This document shows positions 43,341 through 51,230 of a stretch of 64,000 nt of DNA, in pieces. Positions within the stretch are counted from its first letter, which is position 1. Each line of letters begins with the position of its first letter. The position numbers and the translations under genes were made by a program. The notes below the pieces were generated by a model. That model made no database searches. It had not been told where the DNA came from and saw nothing but the letters and a program-made list of their open reading frames with translations. This stretch comes from Igneacidithiobacillus copahuensis (GTDB lineage Bacteria; Pseudomonadota; Gammaproteobacteria; Acidithiobacillales; Acidithiobacillaceae): positions 62,001-126,000 of the forward strand of contig NZ_JAAXYO010000182.1 of the NCBI RefSeq assembly GCF_018854015.1, read 5' to 3'.

Positions 43341-44231
43341 TTACCCCTTCAACCAGGAATGTAGATCTTCGACCGCAATGTTGATAAACGCCCGCAACCT
43401 AGGCGGCATGAAGCGTTGCCGCGGATAAACGATATAAATGGGATCTGCCTTCGCATGCCATTCCGGAAGGACGCGCACCAACCGTCCCTCCGCGCAGGCT
43501 TGTCGGCAGAGATACACTGGCAGTAGCGCCAAGCCATTGCCCGCCAGTGCCATGGTGGCAATCAACCCGATATCGTTGGCCAGCACCTGCCCGAGCATGG
43601 GTACGGTGAAACTGCTGGCAGCATCGTGGAGCGTCCAGTTCTCCTTGCCTAGCGGGGTGAATTGCAGGCAACTGTGATGCCGCAACGCCTGTGGTGAATC
43701 GAGAGGGGCCGCGCTGGAAAGATAGTCCGGGCTAGCAAACGCGGCCCAATGCGCAATGCCGACGTTCTTGGCAACCAGCGTCGAATCCTTCAATGGACCG
43801 GTGCGAATTGCTACATCGATCCCTTCGGCTACGAGATCCGCATAGCGGTTCGTCAAGATCAGTTCGATCTGAACCTTGGGCCATTGCATACGCATCTTGC
43901 ACAAGATAGAGGAAAGAATCTCGTCGCCAACATCAACGGGGGCCGTGACTCGCAACAAACCGCAAGGCTCTGCGGCAGCCTCGGTCACCGCAGCCTCGGC
44001 ATCGAGTATGTGCAGTAACCCGGCTGACGCGTGATCGAAATAGATCTGGCCGGAATCCGTCAGGTGCAGGCGGCGCGTCGTCCGCTGCAAGAGCGTGACC
44101 CCTAAGCGCTTTTCGAGCATGGCGACGCGGTTGCTGACCGTTGAGGTCGGCAAGCCGAGCAGGCGGGCCGCGGCACTGAAGCTGCCCGCTTGTACTACCT
44201 TGATGAAAGCAGCGACTTGGTTGAAATCCAT
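43341..44231 (-). CDS. LysR-family transcriptional regulator
   Basis: 296 residues from ATG 44231. The N-terminal winged HTH has FIKVVQAGSFSAAARLLGLPTSTVSNRVAMLEKRLG split as helix-turn-helix and wing, and a periplasmic-binding-like effector domain follows. It is divergent from pirin with 97 bases between starts, so it most likely controls the pirin-isochorismatase pair and itself. The effector is unknown. Confidence 0.92.
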   Translation of the reverse strand: MDFNQVAAFIKVVQAGSFSAAARLLGLPTSTVSNRVAMLEKRLGVTLLQRTTRRLHLTDSGQIYFDHASAGLLHILDAEAAVTEAAAEPCGLLRVTAPVDVGDEILSSILCKMRMQWPKVQIELILTNRYADLVAEGIDVAIRTGPLKDSTLVAKNVGIAHWAAFASPDYLSSAAPLDSPQALRHHSCLQFTPLGKENWTLHDAASSFTVPMLGQVLANDIGLIATMALAGNGLALLPVYLCRQACAEGRLVRVLPEWHAKADPIYIVYPRQRFMPPRLRAFINIAVEDLHSWLKG

Positions 44232-44243
44232 TTTTCCAATCCA

Positions 44244-44297
44244 ATAGAAAGTTTTTTTGCATTTAAGCATCTAGTGCGCGAAACGGCTACTTTCTAT
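44244..44297. promoter_or_regulatory. Inverted repeat in the LysR/pirin divergent region
   Basis: ATAGAAAG (44244-44251) is repeated inverted as CTTTCTAT (44290-44297), exactly, 38 bases apart. Two half-sites in a LysR/target spacer are a plausible binding site for the regulator. Confidence 0.4.
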
Positions 44298-44328
44298 GAT
44301 GACGCTATCGACTCATAGGAGAGCAGTC

Positions 44329-45195
44329 ATGAAACAACTGGCATTCATCAAGCGCAGCAACGGCAGCCACTGGGTCGGCGATGGTTTCCCGGTCAAGAGC
44401 ATCTTTTCCTACATCGACATCGCTGAGGAAATGTCCCCCTTCCTGCTGATGGACTACGCTGGTCCCACGAATTTTCCACCAACCGCGCGCAAGCTCGGTG
44501 TCGGCCAACATCCTCATCGTGGTTTTGAGACTGTGACCATCGTCTATGAGGGCGGCGTCTCGCACTATGATTCGTCGGGCGGCGGTGGCACCATCGGCCG
44601 CGGTGACGTGCAGTGGATGACCGCCGCCTCTGGCCTGATCCATGAGGAGTACCACAGCCCGGACTTCGCAGCGAAAGGCGGCGCGTTCGAGATGGTGCAA
44701 CTCTGGGTCAACTTGCCTGCCCGCGACAAGATGGCAGCTCCCGGCTATCAGGGCATCACAAGCGACCAGATCCCCGAAGTCGCGTTGCCGGATAACTCGG
44801 GCAAAGTGCGTATCATCGCTGGCGACTACGAGGGTAAGCAAGGCCCGGCGCGCACCTTCACCCCCATGAACGTCTGGGATCTGCGCCTGACCGCCCACCA
44901 TCGCGTTGCCATCGATCTACCCGAGAATCATACCACCGCGCTATTTGTACTCAGGGGTGCTATTCGCATCGGTGGGGAACACACGGTGCGCACTGCCGAA
45001 CTGGCGGTGATGGAGCGCACCGGCAGCCAGATGGTCTTTGATGCCGAGGAAGACACCACCTTGCTGCTGCTCAATGGCGCTCCTTTGAACGAACCCATTG
45101 TCGGCCACGGTCCCTTCGTGATGAACACTCGGGAAGAAATTGCGCAGGCGATCAACGATTTCAACAGTGGCCGCTTTGGGCAGATCGGACACTGA
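44329..45195 (+). CDS. Pirin-family protein
   Basis: 288 residues from ATG 44329 behind AGGAGAG. It is a bicupin with the pirin metal motif HPHRGFETVTIVYEGGVSHYDSSG near residue 62 and SGLIHEEYHS for the second His/Glu pair. Bacterial pirins of this type can have quercetinase activity or act as redox regulators. The isochorismatase-like gene follows after 31 bases, giving a LysR-pirin-isochorismatase module common in proteobacteria. Confidence 0.92.
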   Translation: MKQLAFIKRSNGSHWVGDGFPVKSIFSYIDIAEEMSPFLLMDYAGPTNFPPTARKLGVGQHPHRGFETVTIVYEGGVSHYDSSGGGGTIGRGDVQWMTAASGLIHEEYHSPDFAAKGGAFEMVQLWVNLPARDKMAAPGYQGITSDQIPEVALPDNSGKVRIIAGDYEGKQGPARTFTPMNVWDLRLTAHHRVAIDLPENHTTALFVLRGAIRIGGEHTVRTAELAVMERTGSQMVFDAEEDTTLLLLNGAPLNEPIVGHGPFVMNTREEIAQAINDFNSGRFGQIGH

Positions 45196-45226
45196 ACCTC
45201 ACCGCCCACCATCCGAAGGAGAAACC

Positions 45227-45856
45227 ATGAGTAATCCCTACGTCAAACTGGACAAGAACAACGCTGCTGTCCTGCTGGTCGATCACCAGGCCGGCCTGTC
45301 CTCTCTGGTCCGCGATATCGATCCCGACAAGTTTCGCAACAATGTGCTGGCTCTAGCGGATCTGGCCAAGTACTTCAATCTGCCGACCGTTCTGACCACC
45401 AGCTTCGAGAATGGCCCCAATGGTCCGTTGATGACGGAGTTGAAAGAGACCTTCCCGGATGCGCCATACATCGCCCGGCCCGGCCAGATCAATGCTTGGG
45501 ACAACGAGGATTTCGTCAAGGCGGTCAAGGCTACCGGCAAGAAGCAACTGATCGTCGCCGGCATCGTCACCGAAGTCTGCGTGGCCTTTCCAACACTGTC
45601 GGCGCTTGAAGAGGGCTACGAAGTTTTTGTCGTCACTGACGCCTCTGGCACCTTTAACGAGGTAACCCGGTATTCCGCCTGGGATCGTATGTCGGCCGCT
45701 GGTGCGCAGCTGATGACCTGGTTCGGGGTGGCCTGCGAACTGCACCGCGACTGGCGCAACGACGTTGCCGGGCTGGGGGCACTGTTTGCCAACCACATCC
45801 CTGATTACCGCAACCTGATCAACAGCTATACCACCACGACACAGGTCAAGGGCTGA
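45227..45856 (+). CDS. Isochorismatase-family cysteine hydrolase, YcaC-like
   Basis: 209 residues from ATG 45227 behind GAAGGAG. Catalytic triad regions are AAVLLVDHQAGL (Asp), ATGKKQLIVAGIVTEVCV (Lys and Cys) with FEVNRYS-like TRYSAWDRM further on. YcaC-type enzymes form octamers of uncertain substrate. It is the second gene of the pirin operon and is followed by a strong hairpin. Confidence 0.9.
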   Translation: MSNPYVKLDKNNAAVLLVDHQAGLSSLVRDIDPDKFRNNVLALADLAKYFNLPTVLTTSFENGPNGPLMTELKETFPDAPYIARPGQINAWDNEDFVKAVKATGKKQLIVAGIVTEVCVAFPTLSALEEGYEVFVVTDASGTFNEVTRYSAWDRMSAAGAQLMTWFGVACELHRDWRNDVAGLGALFANHIPDYRNLINSYTTTTQVKG

Positions 45857-45860
45857 TTCT

Positions 45861-45894
45861 CCAGGGAAGAGGATGCATGCATCCCCTTCCCTGG
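45861..45894 (+). terminator. Long hairpin after the pirin-isochorismatase operon
   Basis: CCAGGGAAGAGGATGC pairs with GCATCCCCTTCCCTGG, 16 pairs with one mismatch and a two-base turn. It begins five bases after the isochorismatase stop. No T-run follows, so it may act as a weak terminator or mRNA-end stabiliser. Confidence 0.45.
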
Positions 45895-46009
45895 CAGGCG
45901 ACTAATCTGAGACACAGGATCAAGTCCTAAGGGTCACGTAATCTTGCTTGCCTAGCTCAGGTGATCAGCCGAAAGGTACCTATCCTCACGGACTGGCTCC
46001 AAGACATAA

Positions 46010-46329
46010 GAGGCACAGATCACTGTCTGTGAGGCCTTCGATGGCACGGTGACCTTGCTTTACCTAGGGAAGGCCCTGCCTTATCGCATCCTCAACGAAG
46101 GCGAGCCGCCCATCCCCGTCCCGTAGACGACGAGAAGAGCATCCATGCCACCGTCGAGCAAGCCAAGACCATCCAGATCCACCGCAAAACCTATAAACCC
46201 GCACCCGACCATCCGTGGAGACGAGGCGCCATTTCTTCACCCTCCGCCGCCGTCTGACACCACGACAGGCATGAGAAAGGGGACATTTCAGTCTGGGAGA
46301 AAAGAGGATATTTCAGCTTTGGGTTGACA
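46010..46329 (+). pseudogene. ISNCY-type transposase C-terminal remnant and right end
   Basis: Frame one (46010-46126) reads EAFDGTVTLLYLGKALPYRI and then NEGEPPIPVP before a stop. A frameshift leads into frame two (46126-46257) with DDEKSIHATVEQAKTIQIHR and then PAPDHPW. Both match the C-terminus of ISNCY/IS1202-like transposases as I remember them. It is followed by the repeat-like ends GGGGACATTTCAG and GGATATTTCAGCTTTGGGTTGACA (cut as two motifs, 46279-46329). The 5' part is gone. The right end lies directly against ppk2. Confidence 0.65.
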
Positions 46330-46336
46330 GGTCGAA

Positions 46337-47098
46337 TTGCTCAAGCTGCAGGCTTGGATCAAAAACACCGGGCAACGCCTGGTTATCGTCTTCGAGGGAC
46401 GCGATGCCGCCGGTAAAGGCGGGACCATCAAACGTTTCATGGAGCATCTGAATCCGCGCGGTGCTCGCGTGGTGGCCCTGGAAAAGCCCTCGGAAAGAGA
46501 AAAGGGGCAGTGGTACTTTCAGCGTTATGTCGAACAGCTCCCCACAGCGGGCGAGATGGTCTTTCTCGACCGCTCCTGGTACAACCGCGCCGGTGTTGAA
46601 CGGGTTATGGGCTTTTGCAACGAGCAGGAGTATCAGGAATTCATGCGGCAGGCTCCGGAGTTTGAGCGCCACCTAGTCTACAGTGGCATCTATCTGGTGA
46701 AGTTCTGGTTTTCCGTCACACGGGAGGAGCAACGTCGCCGTTTTGAAGAGCGTCGTCATCATCCCCTGAAGCAATGGAAACTGTCGCCCATGGATCTGGC
46801 CTCCCTGGATCGCTGGGAAGATTATACGCGCGCCAAAGAGACCATGTTCTTTCATACCGATACGGCTTATGCTCCGTGGACTGTGGTCAAGTCCGACGAC
46901 AAAAAGCGTGCGCGCCTCAACGCCATGCGCCATTTGCTGCACACCGTTCCCTATGAGAACAAAGAGTTGGAGACGATCGGTCGAGTCGATAATCTCATCG
47001 TGAGTCGCGCCCATGTGATGTACGGCGAAACTTGTCCTCAGGATCTCAATCCCTTTGTCGCGGACGAAAAGATCGCCGAATCCGGCGATTCAACCTGA
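46337..47098 (+). CDS. ppk2: Polyphosphate kinase 2, N-terminus lost
   Basis: 253 residues from the first possible start, TTG 46337. Kinase motifs are complete: Walker A FEGRDAAGKGGTIKRF, Walker B region FLDRSWYNRAGVERVMGF and lid REEQRRRFEERR. Homologous-looking codons (VE) continue upstream of TTG only to 46331, and then the ISNCY end and a TGA follow. Family members usually have 20-45 more residues before LQAWIK. The gene seems to have lost its start, promoter and ribosome site to the insertion. The core could still transfer phosphate between polyphosphate and nucleotides if translated. Confidence 0.85.
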   Translation: MLKLQAWIKNTGQRLVIVFEGRDAAGKGGTIKRFMEHLNPRGARVVALEKPSEREKGQWYFQRYVEQLPTAGEMVFLDRSWYNRAGVERVMGFCNEQEYQEFMRQAPEFERHLVYSGIYLVKFWFSVTREEQRRRFEERRHHPLKQWKLSPMDLASLDRWEDYTRAKETMFFHTDTAYAPWTVVKSDDKKRARLNAMRHLLHTVPYENKELETIGRVDNLIVSRAHVMYGETCPQDLNPFVADEKIAESGDST

Positions 47099-47103
47099 AT
47101 GAA

Positions 47104-48456
47104 CTAGACCTCACTGACGTTGCTGAGTCCCAGTCGGGTCATGCGTCGCCACAGCGTGACCCGGTCGATGCCCAGCTCGCGGGCTACCGCACTCCGGTTG
47201 TTGCCGTGCTTTTGCAGCAGGTTGATGAGCAGATCCTTTTCTTCGTCGCCGTTTTGCTCGCTGCCTGCGGCGGTGGAGGAGCGCTTTTGCACCCGCTCGA
47301 CAAAATCCTGGGGAAGATCCGCCAACTCGATCTCGCTTCCGTTGGCGCAGATACTGGCGTATTCCATGATGTTGCGCAGCTCGCGCACATTGCCGGGCCA
47401 GGGATAATCCAGCAAGAGATGTTTGACCTCCGAACCGATCTTGCGTGTCTCCCGACCGCCGAATTTGGCCAGGAAGTAATCCGCCAAATGGATGATATCG
47501 GAACGCCTTTCGCGCAAAGGGGGAACATTCACCGGGATCACATTGAGGCGGTAGAACAGGTCGGCGCGAAAGTCGCCCCGCTCGACCGCATCTTTTAGGC
47601 CCTGGTTGGTGGCTGCCACCACCCGCACATCGACCTTGCGCGTCTTCATCGAGCCGATCGGCTCAAAGGCCTGTTCCTCCAGCACCTTGAGCAACTTGGC
47701 CTGATGCGGCTTGGACAATTCGCTGATTTCATCAAGGAACAGGGTTCCGCCATCCGCTGCGGCGAAGCGTCCAATGCGATCGCCAACGGCACCCGTGTAG
47801 GCACCCTTTACCGCCCCGAAAAACTCTGCCTCCCAGAGATTCTCCGGAATGGCGGCACAGTTCACCTCTACCAATGCCTTATGCGCACGCTGACTGGTAT
47901 CGTGAAGCAGACGCGCAAGCATCCCCTTGCCGGTCCCGGACTCGCCCTGAATCAGGACGCTGGCATCGCTGGGCGCTACCTGCTCGATCAGTTCGATCGC
48001 CCGCAACATCTGCGGATCCTTACTGTGGATTCCGGCTCGTGCCTCCCCCGACAAGCTGCGTTCCGCCTGACGTAGGGTGGTGACATCTTCAATGAAAAAG
48101 ACCCGGTATTTCTGGTCGCGCTGACGCACCATGCGAGTCCGGATGGCCAGGATCCGGGTTTCATTGTCGACGGTAACGACACGATCCCAACTGATGCAAT
48201 TTTCGGTTGGGCGACTCACGGCATCCTCATGCCCCGCAGAAATTGCCGCGCGCACAATCTCTTTTTGCAGCTGCAGGTTCGGTATGTCGCGTAGCTGTGC
48301 CGCGGAGTGGATACCCAGAAAACGGTCGGCCATGGGGTTGTGATACAGAAGTTTACCCTGCGGATCGGCAACCATCATGCCAAAAGTCATGCTCTCCAGA
48401 ATTTGTGGCATGACGGTGCAGACAATTTCCAGTGCTTTACTATCGAGGTCGGTCAT
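47104..48456 (-). CDS. Sigma-54-dependent activator, PAS-AAA+-Fis type
   Basis: 450 residues from ATG 48456 behind AGGAGAGG. Order: PAS domain (about 15-130, ESMTFGMMVADPQGKLLYHN), AAA+ domain with Walker A GESGTGKGM, sigma-54 contact loop GAYTGA (usual GAFTGA, Phe to Tyr), Walker B GGTLFLDEI and WPGNVREL, then a Fis-type HTH (NNRSAVARELGIDRVTLWRR). No receiver domain, so it senses through PAS rather than phosphorylation. It is the last gene of the long minus-strand operon. It very likely activates the three GG-N10-GC promoters at 56846, 57198 and 59292 (inference). Confidence 0.93.
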   Translation of the reverse strand: MTDLDSKALEIVCTVMPQILESMTFGMMVADPQGKLLYHNPMADRFLGIHSAAQLRDIPNLQLQKEIVRAAISAGHEDAVSRPTENCISWDRVVTVDNETRILAIRTRMVRQRDQKYRVFFIEDVTTLRQAERSLSGEARAGIHSKDPQMLRAIELIEQVAPSDASVLIQGESGTGKGMLARLLHDTSQRAHKALVEVNCAAIPENLWEAEFFGAVKGAYTGAVGDRIGRFAAADGGTLFLDEISELSKPHQAKLLKVLEEQAFEPIGSMKTRKVDVRVVAATNQGLKDAVERGDFRADLFYRLNVIPVNVPPLRERRSDIIHLADYFLAKFGGRETRKIGSEVKHLLLDYPWPGNVRELRNIMEYASICANGSEIELADLPQDFVERVQKRSSTAAGSEQNGDEEKDLLINLLQKHGNNRSAVARELGIDRVTLWRRMTRLGLSNVSEV

Positions 48457-48458
48457 GA

Positions 48459-48983
48459 TCACCTCTCCTGCATGGGACCGGGGCGGCTCATCTCATATCC
48501 GTAGGGAGCGACTCGGCCATAGGAATCTGGATAAGAAGTTTGCGGCGGTCCATACGGGGCAGGATAGTCTGCTTGCGGCGGCAATGGCAAAGGACGGTCA
48601 GGTCCGGAGTACGGACTGCGCTGCTTAGCCCAAGGCACCATGCCGGCAAAGAAGGAGAAAGGAGGAGAAACATTCTTGTTCAGACTCCAGAAATCCGCCT
48701 GCATCTGCCCGGTGGCTTGCGCCATGTAATTAGTTGATGCCGTCATCTGCCGCATATTTTGCGCCATACTGTCCATATTGCGCTGCACGTTGGGGCTCAA
48801 GGCCTGCACCTGTTTGGTCATTTCCCGCAGGTCTCGACTCATGGCCACGGCCAGATAAAACTCATATGCCGCCAACACCAGGAATGCGGTTAAGCCCGCA
48901 AATACGATCATGCGTAACTGCCGGTCAGAAAGGCCAGCCAGGTTATGGTGTTCCGATGTGGGCGTTTGGGATTCCTGCGCCAT
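48459..48983 (-). CDS. Membrane-anchored coiled-coil protein with Pro/Tyr-rich tail
   Basis: 174 residues from ATG 48983 (overlaps the stop of the TPR gene). One helix at about 24-45 (MIVFAGLTAFLVLAAYEFYLAV) is followed by a coiled coil rich in Met and Gln (MTKQVQALSPNVQRNMDSMAQ, then MRQMTAST) and a Pro/Tyr/Gly tail (PDRPLPLPPQADYPAPYGPP). It ends two bases before the activator start. No family recognised. The tail resembles the P/Y-rich exported protein of the same operon. Confidence 0.75.
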   Translation of the reverse strand: MAQESQTPTSEHHNLAGLSDRQLRMIVFAGLTAFLVLAAYEFYLAVAMSRDLREMTKQVQALSPNVQRNMDSMAQNMRQMTASTNYMAQATGQMQADFWSLNKNVSPPFSFFAGMVPWAKQRSPYSGPDRPLPLPPQADYPAPYGPPQTSYPDSYGRVAPYGYEMSRPGPMQER

Positions 48984-49561
48984 CAATGGGTCTCCTTGTG
49001 TGGGGATTCACTTGCCAACAGTTTTGCCGCGAGCGGGGGATCGAGACGTTGGAGCGTGGGAAGCAATGCCCCGGCTTCCAACAGGCGGCCAGCGGCCATC
49101 AGGGCACGGGCAGCATGATAGTAATTTTGGGCGGCCTCGCGTGGACGGCCAACTTGTAGATAGATATTGCCCAGTTCGCCATACCAGCGCGGCTGCGGAT
49201 GTTTTTTGATCAGCTTCTGATAGCCTGCAATCGCAGCGGGAATGTCACCATGCCAGTAAGCGGCGCGAGCCTGCTCCACCAGCTTGTCCACCGTGTCTTT
49301 CTGACCTTGGGGAGACGTCTTGGCCAGGGCTGTCTTTGAGGATGTCTCCGCTTTTTTCGGCACTTCGGATTTCTTTGCTGGGTGGGCTGGACGTGTCGTT
49401 GTAGAGGTCTGTGTGTCTGGTTTTTTGGCGGCGGGTTTTGCAGACTCTGCAGCCAGTGCGGTGGCTGCGGAGGCGCCAATCGTGACACTGAGCAGCAGGG
49501 TAATGCGGACCAGTAGAGTCGCCGGCATTCTGTGCCCCGGTAAACTTTGTCGAGATATCAT
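48983..49561 (-). CDS. Exported TPR protein
   Basis: 192 residues with a signal peptide-like N-terminus (ATLLVRITLLLSVTIGASAATALAAES), a Lys/Thr/Pro-rich linker and a C-terminal TPR unit: ARAAYWHGDIPAAIAGYQKLI, then WYGELGNIYLQVGRPREAA and LLPTLQRLDP. The same TPR block occurs in the proteins at 49558 and 57892. Probably periplasmic scaffold or assembly factor for the operon's exported proteins (inference). Overlaps both neighbours by a few bases. Confidence 0.78.
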   Translation of the reverse strand: MISRQSLPGHRMPATLLVRITLLLSVTIGASAATALAAESAKPAAKKPDTQTSTTTRPAHPAKKSEVPKKAETSSKTALAKTSPQGQKDTVDKLVEQARAAYWHGDIPAAIAGYQKLIKKHPQPRWYGELGNIYLQVGRPREAAQNYYHAARALMAAGRLLEAGALLPTLQRLDPPLAAKLLASESPHKETH

Positions 49562-50163
49562 CGAGCGAGCTCCTCCTGCAGATTTGCGGCGGCTTCCGGA
49601 TCAAGGCGCATCAGGATAGGAATGAGCGCTGCTGCCTCACGGTAGTTTCCCTGGATAAGTAACAGACGTCCGGCGTGGGCATAGGCCGTCGCTGCGGCAT
49701 TGCGCTGACCGGCGTGCCAGAGGACGTTGCCCAGCTCGCCGTATAGTGCAGCTTGCTCAGGATCGGCGTTGATCAGTGCACGATAGTCGCCAATGGCAAC
49801 TGGGTAATCACCCAACCAGAATGCTCGTCTTGCGGCCATGAGCAGCGTTAGTTGTCGCTCGTTGAGTTGCGCTTGTCTGCGAGGAGTTGGCGATACGGTC
49901 TCGGGCGCGGCCGGTTGGGTTGGCATTACTGGCGGTGGTGTCGTGGACATTGGTGCATGCTGCCGTGCCGGCTCCACCTTTGGCGGCGGACTGTGCCGAG
50001 GTTGCTTCTGCCCCTGAAGGTCTTGCCAATGCCGCAGGAAAAAGGCTCGTACGGTCAACCAGTCCTTCTGCCAGGTGTCCGGATGCTGGATGGCAACGAT
50101 CCCGAATAAGACGATGACCACCAGGATCACGAGAAAAATCAAACGCGCAATAAAAGATCGCAT
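49558..50163 (-). CDS. Membrane-anchored TPR protein
   Basis: 201 residues. One N-terminal helix (ARLIFLVILVVIVLFGIVAI) anchors a Pro-rich linker (residues 55-95) and a TPR domain: ARRAFWLGDYPVAIGDYRALI, LYGELGNVLWHAGQRNAAA and LIPILMRLDPEAA. It shares AR-A-W-GD-P-AI and YGELGN with the two other TPR proteins of the locus. It starts 29 bases after the W-rich protein gene. Confidence 0.78.
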   Translation of the reverse strand: MRSFIARLIFLVILVVIVLFGIVAIQHPDTWQKDWLTVRAFFLRHWQDLQGQKQPRHSPPPKVEPARQHAPMSTTPPPVMPTQPAAPETVSPTPRRQAQLNERQLTLLMAARRAFWLGDYPVAIGDYRALINADPEQAALYGELGNVLWHAGQRNAAATAYAHAGRLLLIQGNYREAAALIPILMRLDPEAAANLQEELAR

Positions 50164-50192
50164 AAATCAGCACTCCTCGCCCTTTGCTATTT

Positions 50193-50615
50193 TCATGGCA
50201 GGAAAGGTCCGGGAGGGGGCGGCACGTCCCTCGGAACAGGCGGGGCTGATGCGGACGAATTCCACCGCGCCCCCTCGTCCGGATAGCCGTAGTAGGCGTT
50301 TTCTGGTGGATATCCTCCTCCTTGGTAACCTGCACCGCCGTAATAGCCCTGATAGGGACCGTTGTAGGCCTCATAGGTGCCGGTACTGAAGCGCATGGGT
50401 CCGCCATATGGCCGCTGGATTCGCATGCTGCCCATGCTCCATGGACCCATGCTTCCGGTGAATGGGCCGCCAAAACCGGAAAAAGGGCCGGCGCTGTCGC
50501 CCCACGGGCCCCAACCCCCCCAAGGTCCCCAGGCAAACGCGGAACTACTGATCATGCACAGTGCCGCGGCGATGCTGAGGCGAGCGATCGACTGATATGC
50601 TTTCTTACTGGACAT
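50193..50615 (-). CDS. Exported W/G/P-rich protein, sulfur-globule-protein-like (copy A)
   Basis: 140 residues from ATG 50615 behind GGAGGAGAG. A signal peptide ends SSSAFA; the mature chain starts WGPWGGWGPWGD and continues GPFSGFGGPFTGSMGPWSMG and GGPMRFSTGTY, then a Tyr/Gly tail and a Pro-rich end. No cysteine in the mature part. It is clearly paralogous to 57322-57861, sharing GPF-YGGPFTG-GPW-MG-M and GGPM-F. The composition recalls sulfur globule proteins of sulfur-oxidising bacteria; a role coating extracytoplasmic sulfur is possible but unproven. Confidence 0.75.
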   Translation of the reverse strand: MSSKKAYQSIARLSIAAALCMISSSAFAWGPWGGWGPWGDSAGPFSGFGGPFTGSMGPWSMGSMRIQRPYGGPMRFSTGTYEAYNGPYQGYYGGAGYQGGGYPPENAYYGYPDEGARWNSSASAPPVPRDVPPPPGPFLP

Positions 50616-50632
50616 TAATATCTCTCCTCCGC

Positions 50633-51175
50633 TTACCACCAACCCATAGGTGACATCGGGCCCCAGGGCGACATGGGACTGCTCCAGCCTGACCAGGGAC
50701 TCCCGCCCCAGGGAGAACCACCCCATGGCGATCCACCCCACGGGCTACTCCAAGCAGACCAGGGCGAACTGCCTCCCCAACTGGACCAAGGTGAGCCGCC
50801 GCCTCCGCCCCAGCCGGACCATGGCATACCGCCACCCCAGGGCATTCCGCCCGATCCGGCCCAAGGCCTGTCATAGGCTCCCCAAGGAGCGTCCCGGAAA
50901 TTCATGGGCCCAAAATGCGGAAAGCGCATACTGAAACCGCCCATACTCCAGGGGCCGAAGCTTCCATTGCCCGGCCCGCCATACCCGCTCCAAGGCCCGG
51001 CGTAACCATTCCAGGGAGAGCTGTAAGCGCTACTCTCCCACGGGGCCCAGCGTGACCAGGAATTGCCCCCCGACCAGGGCATGCTCCCCCCCCAAGGTCC
51101 CCACGCTAGGGCGCTCAAGGGAAGACTAAAAGTTACGGCGCCAGCGACTGCTACGATCAGTTTTGTCTTTGTCAT
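50633..51175 (-). CDS. Exported W/G/S/P-rich protein, sulfur-globule-protein-like (copy B)
   Basis: 180 residues. The signal peptide ends LPLSALA; the mature protein starts WGPWGGSMPW and is dominated by Trp, Gly, Ser and Pro. The core GPWSGYGGPGNGSFGPWSMGG and FGPMNF aligns with copies A and C. The last 70 residues are repeats of SPWGG and SPWSxW. No cysteine. It is second of the two W-rich genes in the minus operon. Confidence 0.72.
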   Translation of the reverse strand: MTKTKLIVAVAGAVTFSLPLSALAWGPWGGSMPWSGGNSWSRWAPWESSAYSSPWNGYAGPWSGYGGPGNGSFGPWSMGGFSMRFPHFGPMNFRDAPWGAYDRPWAGSGGMPWGGGMPWSGWGGGGGSPWSSWGGSSPWSAWSSPWGGSPWGGSPWGGSPWSGWSSPMSPWGPMSPMGWW

Positions 51176-51196
51176 AACGATTCACCTCTTGATATT

Positions 51197-51219
51197 CGGA
51201 ACGGCTGTTACCCGTTCCG
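51197..51219 (-). other. Perfect hairpin between two exported-protein genes
   Basis: CGGAACGG and CCGTTCCG enclose a seven-base loop in the 55-base gap between the P/Y-rich and W-rich genes. No U-tract follows on either strand. It could protect or process the long mRNA and so raise expression of the downstream structural proteins, or be a partial terminator. Confidence 0.4.
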
Positions 51220-51230
51220 TTGCGGTAGGA

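Noticed and set aside
46145..46327. 60-codon frame before ppk2
   Set aside because: It is a different frame over the ISNCY transposase remnant, whose proper frame shows transposase-like sequence.
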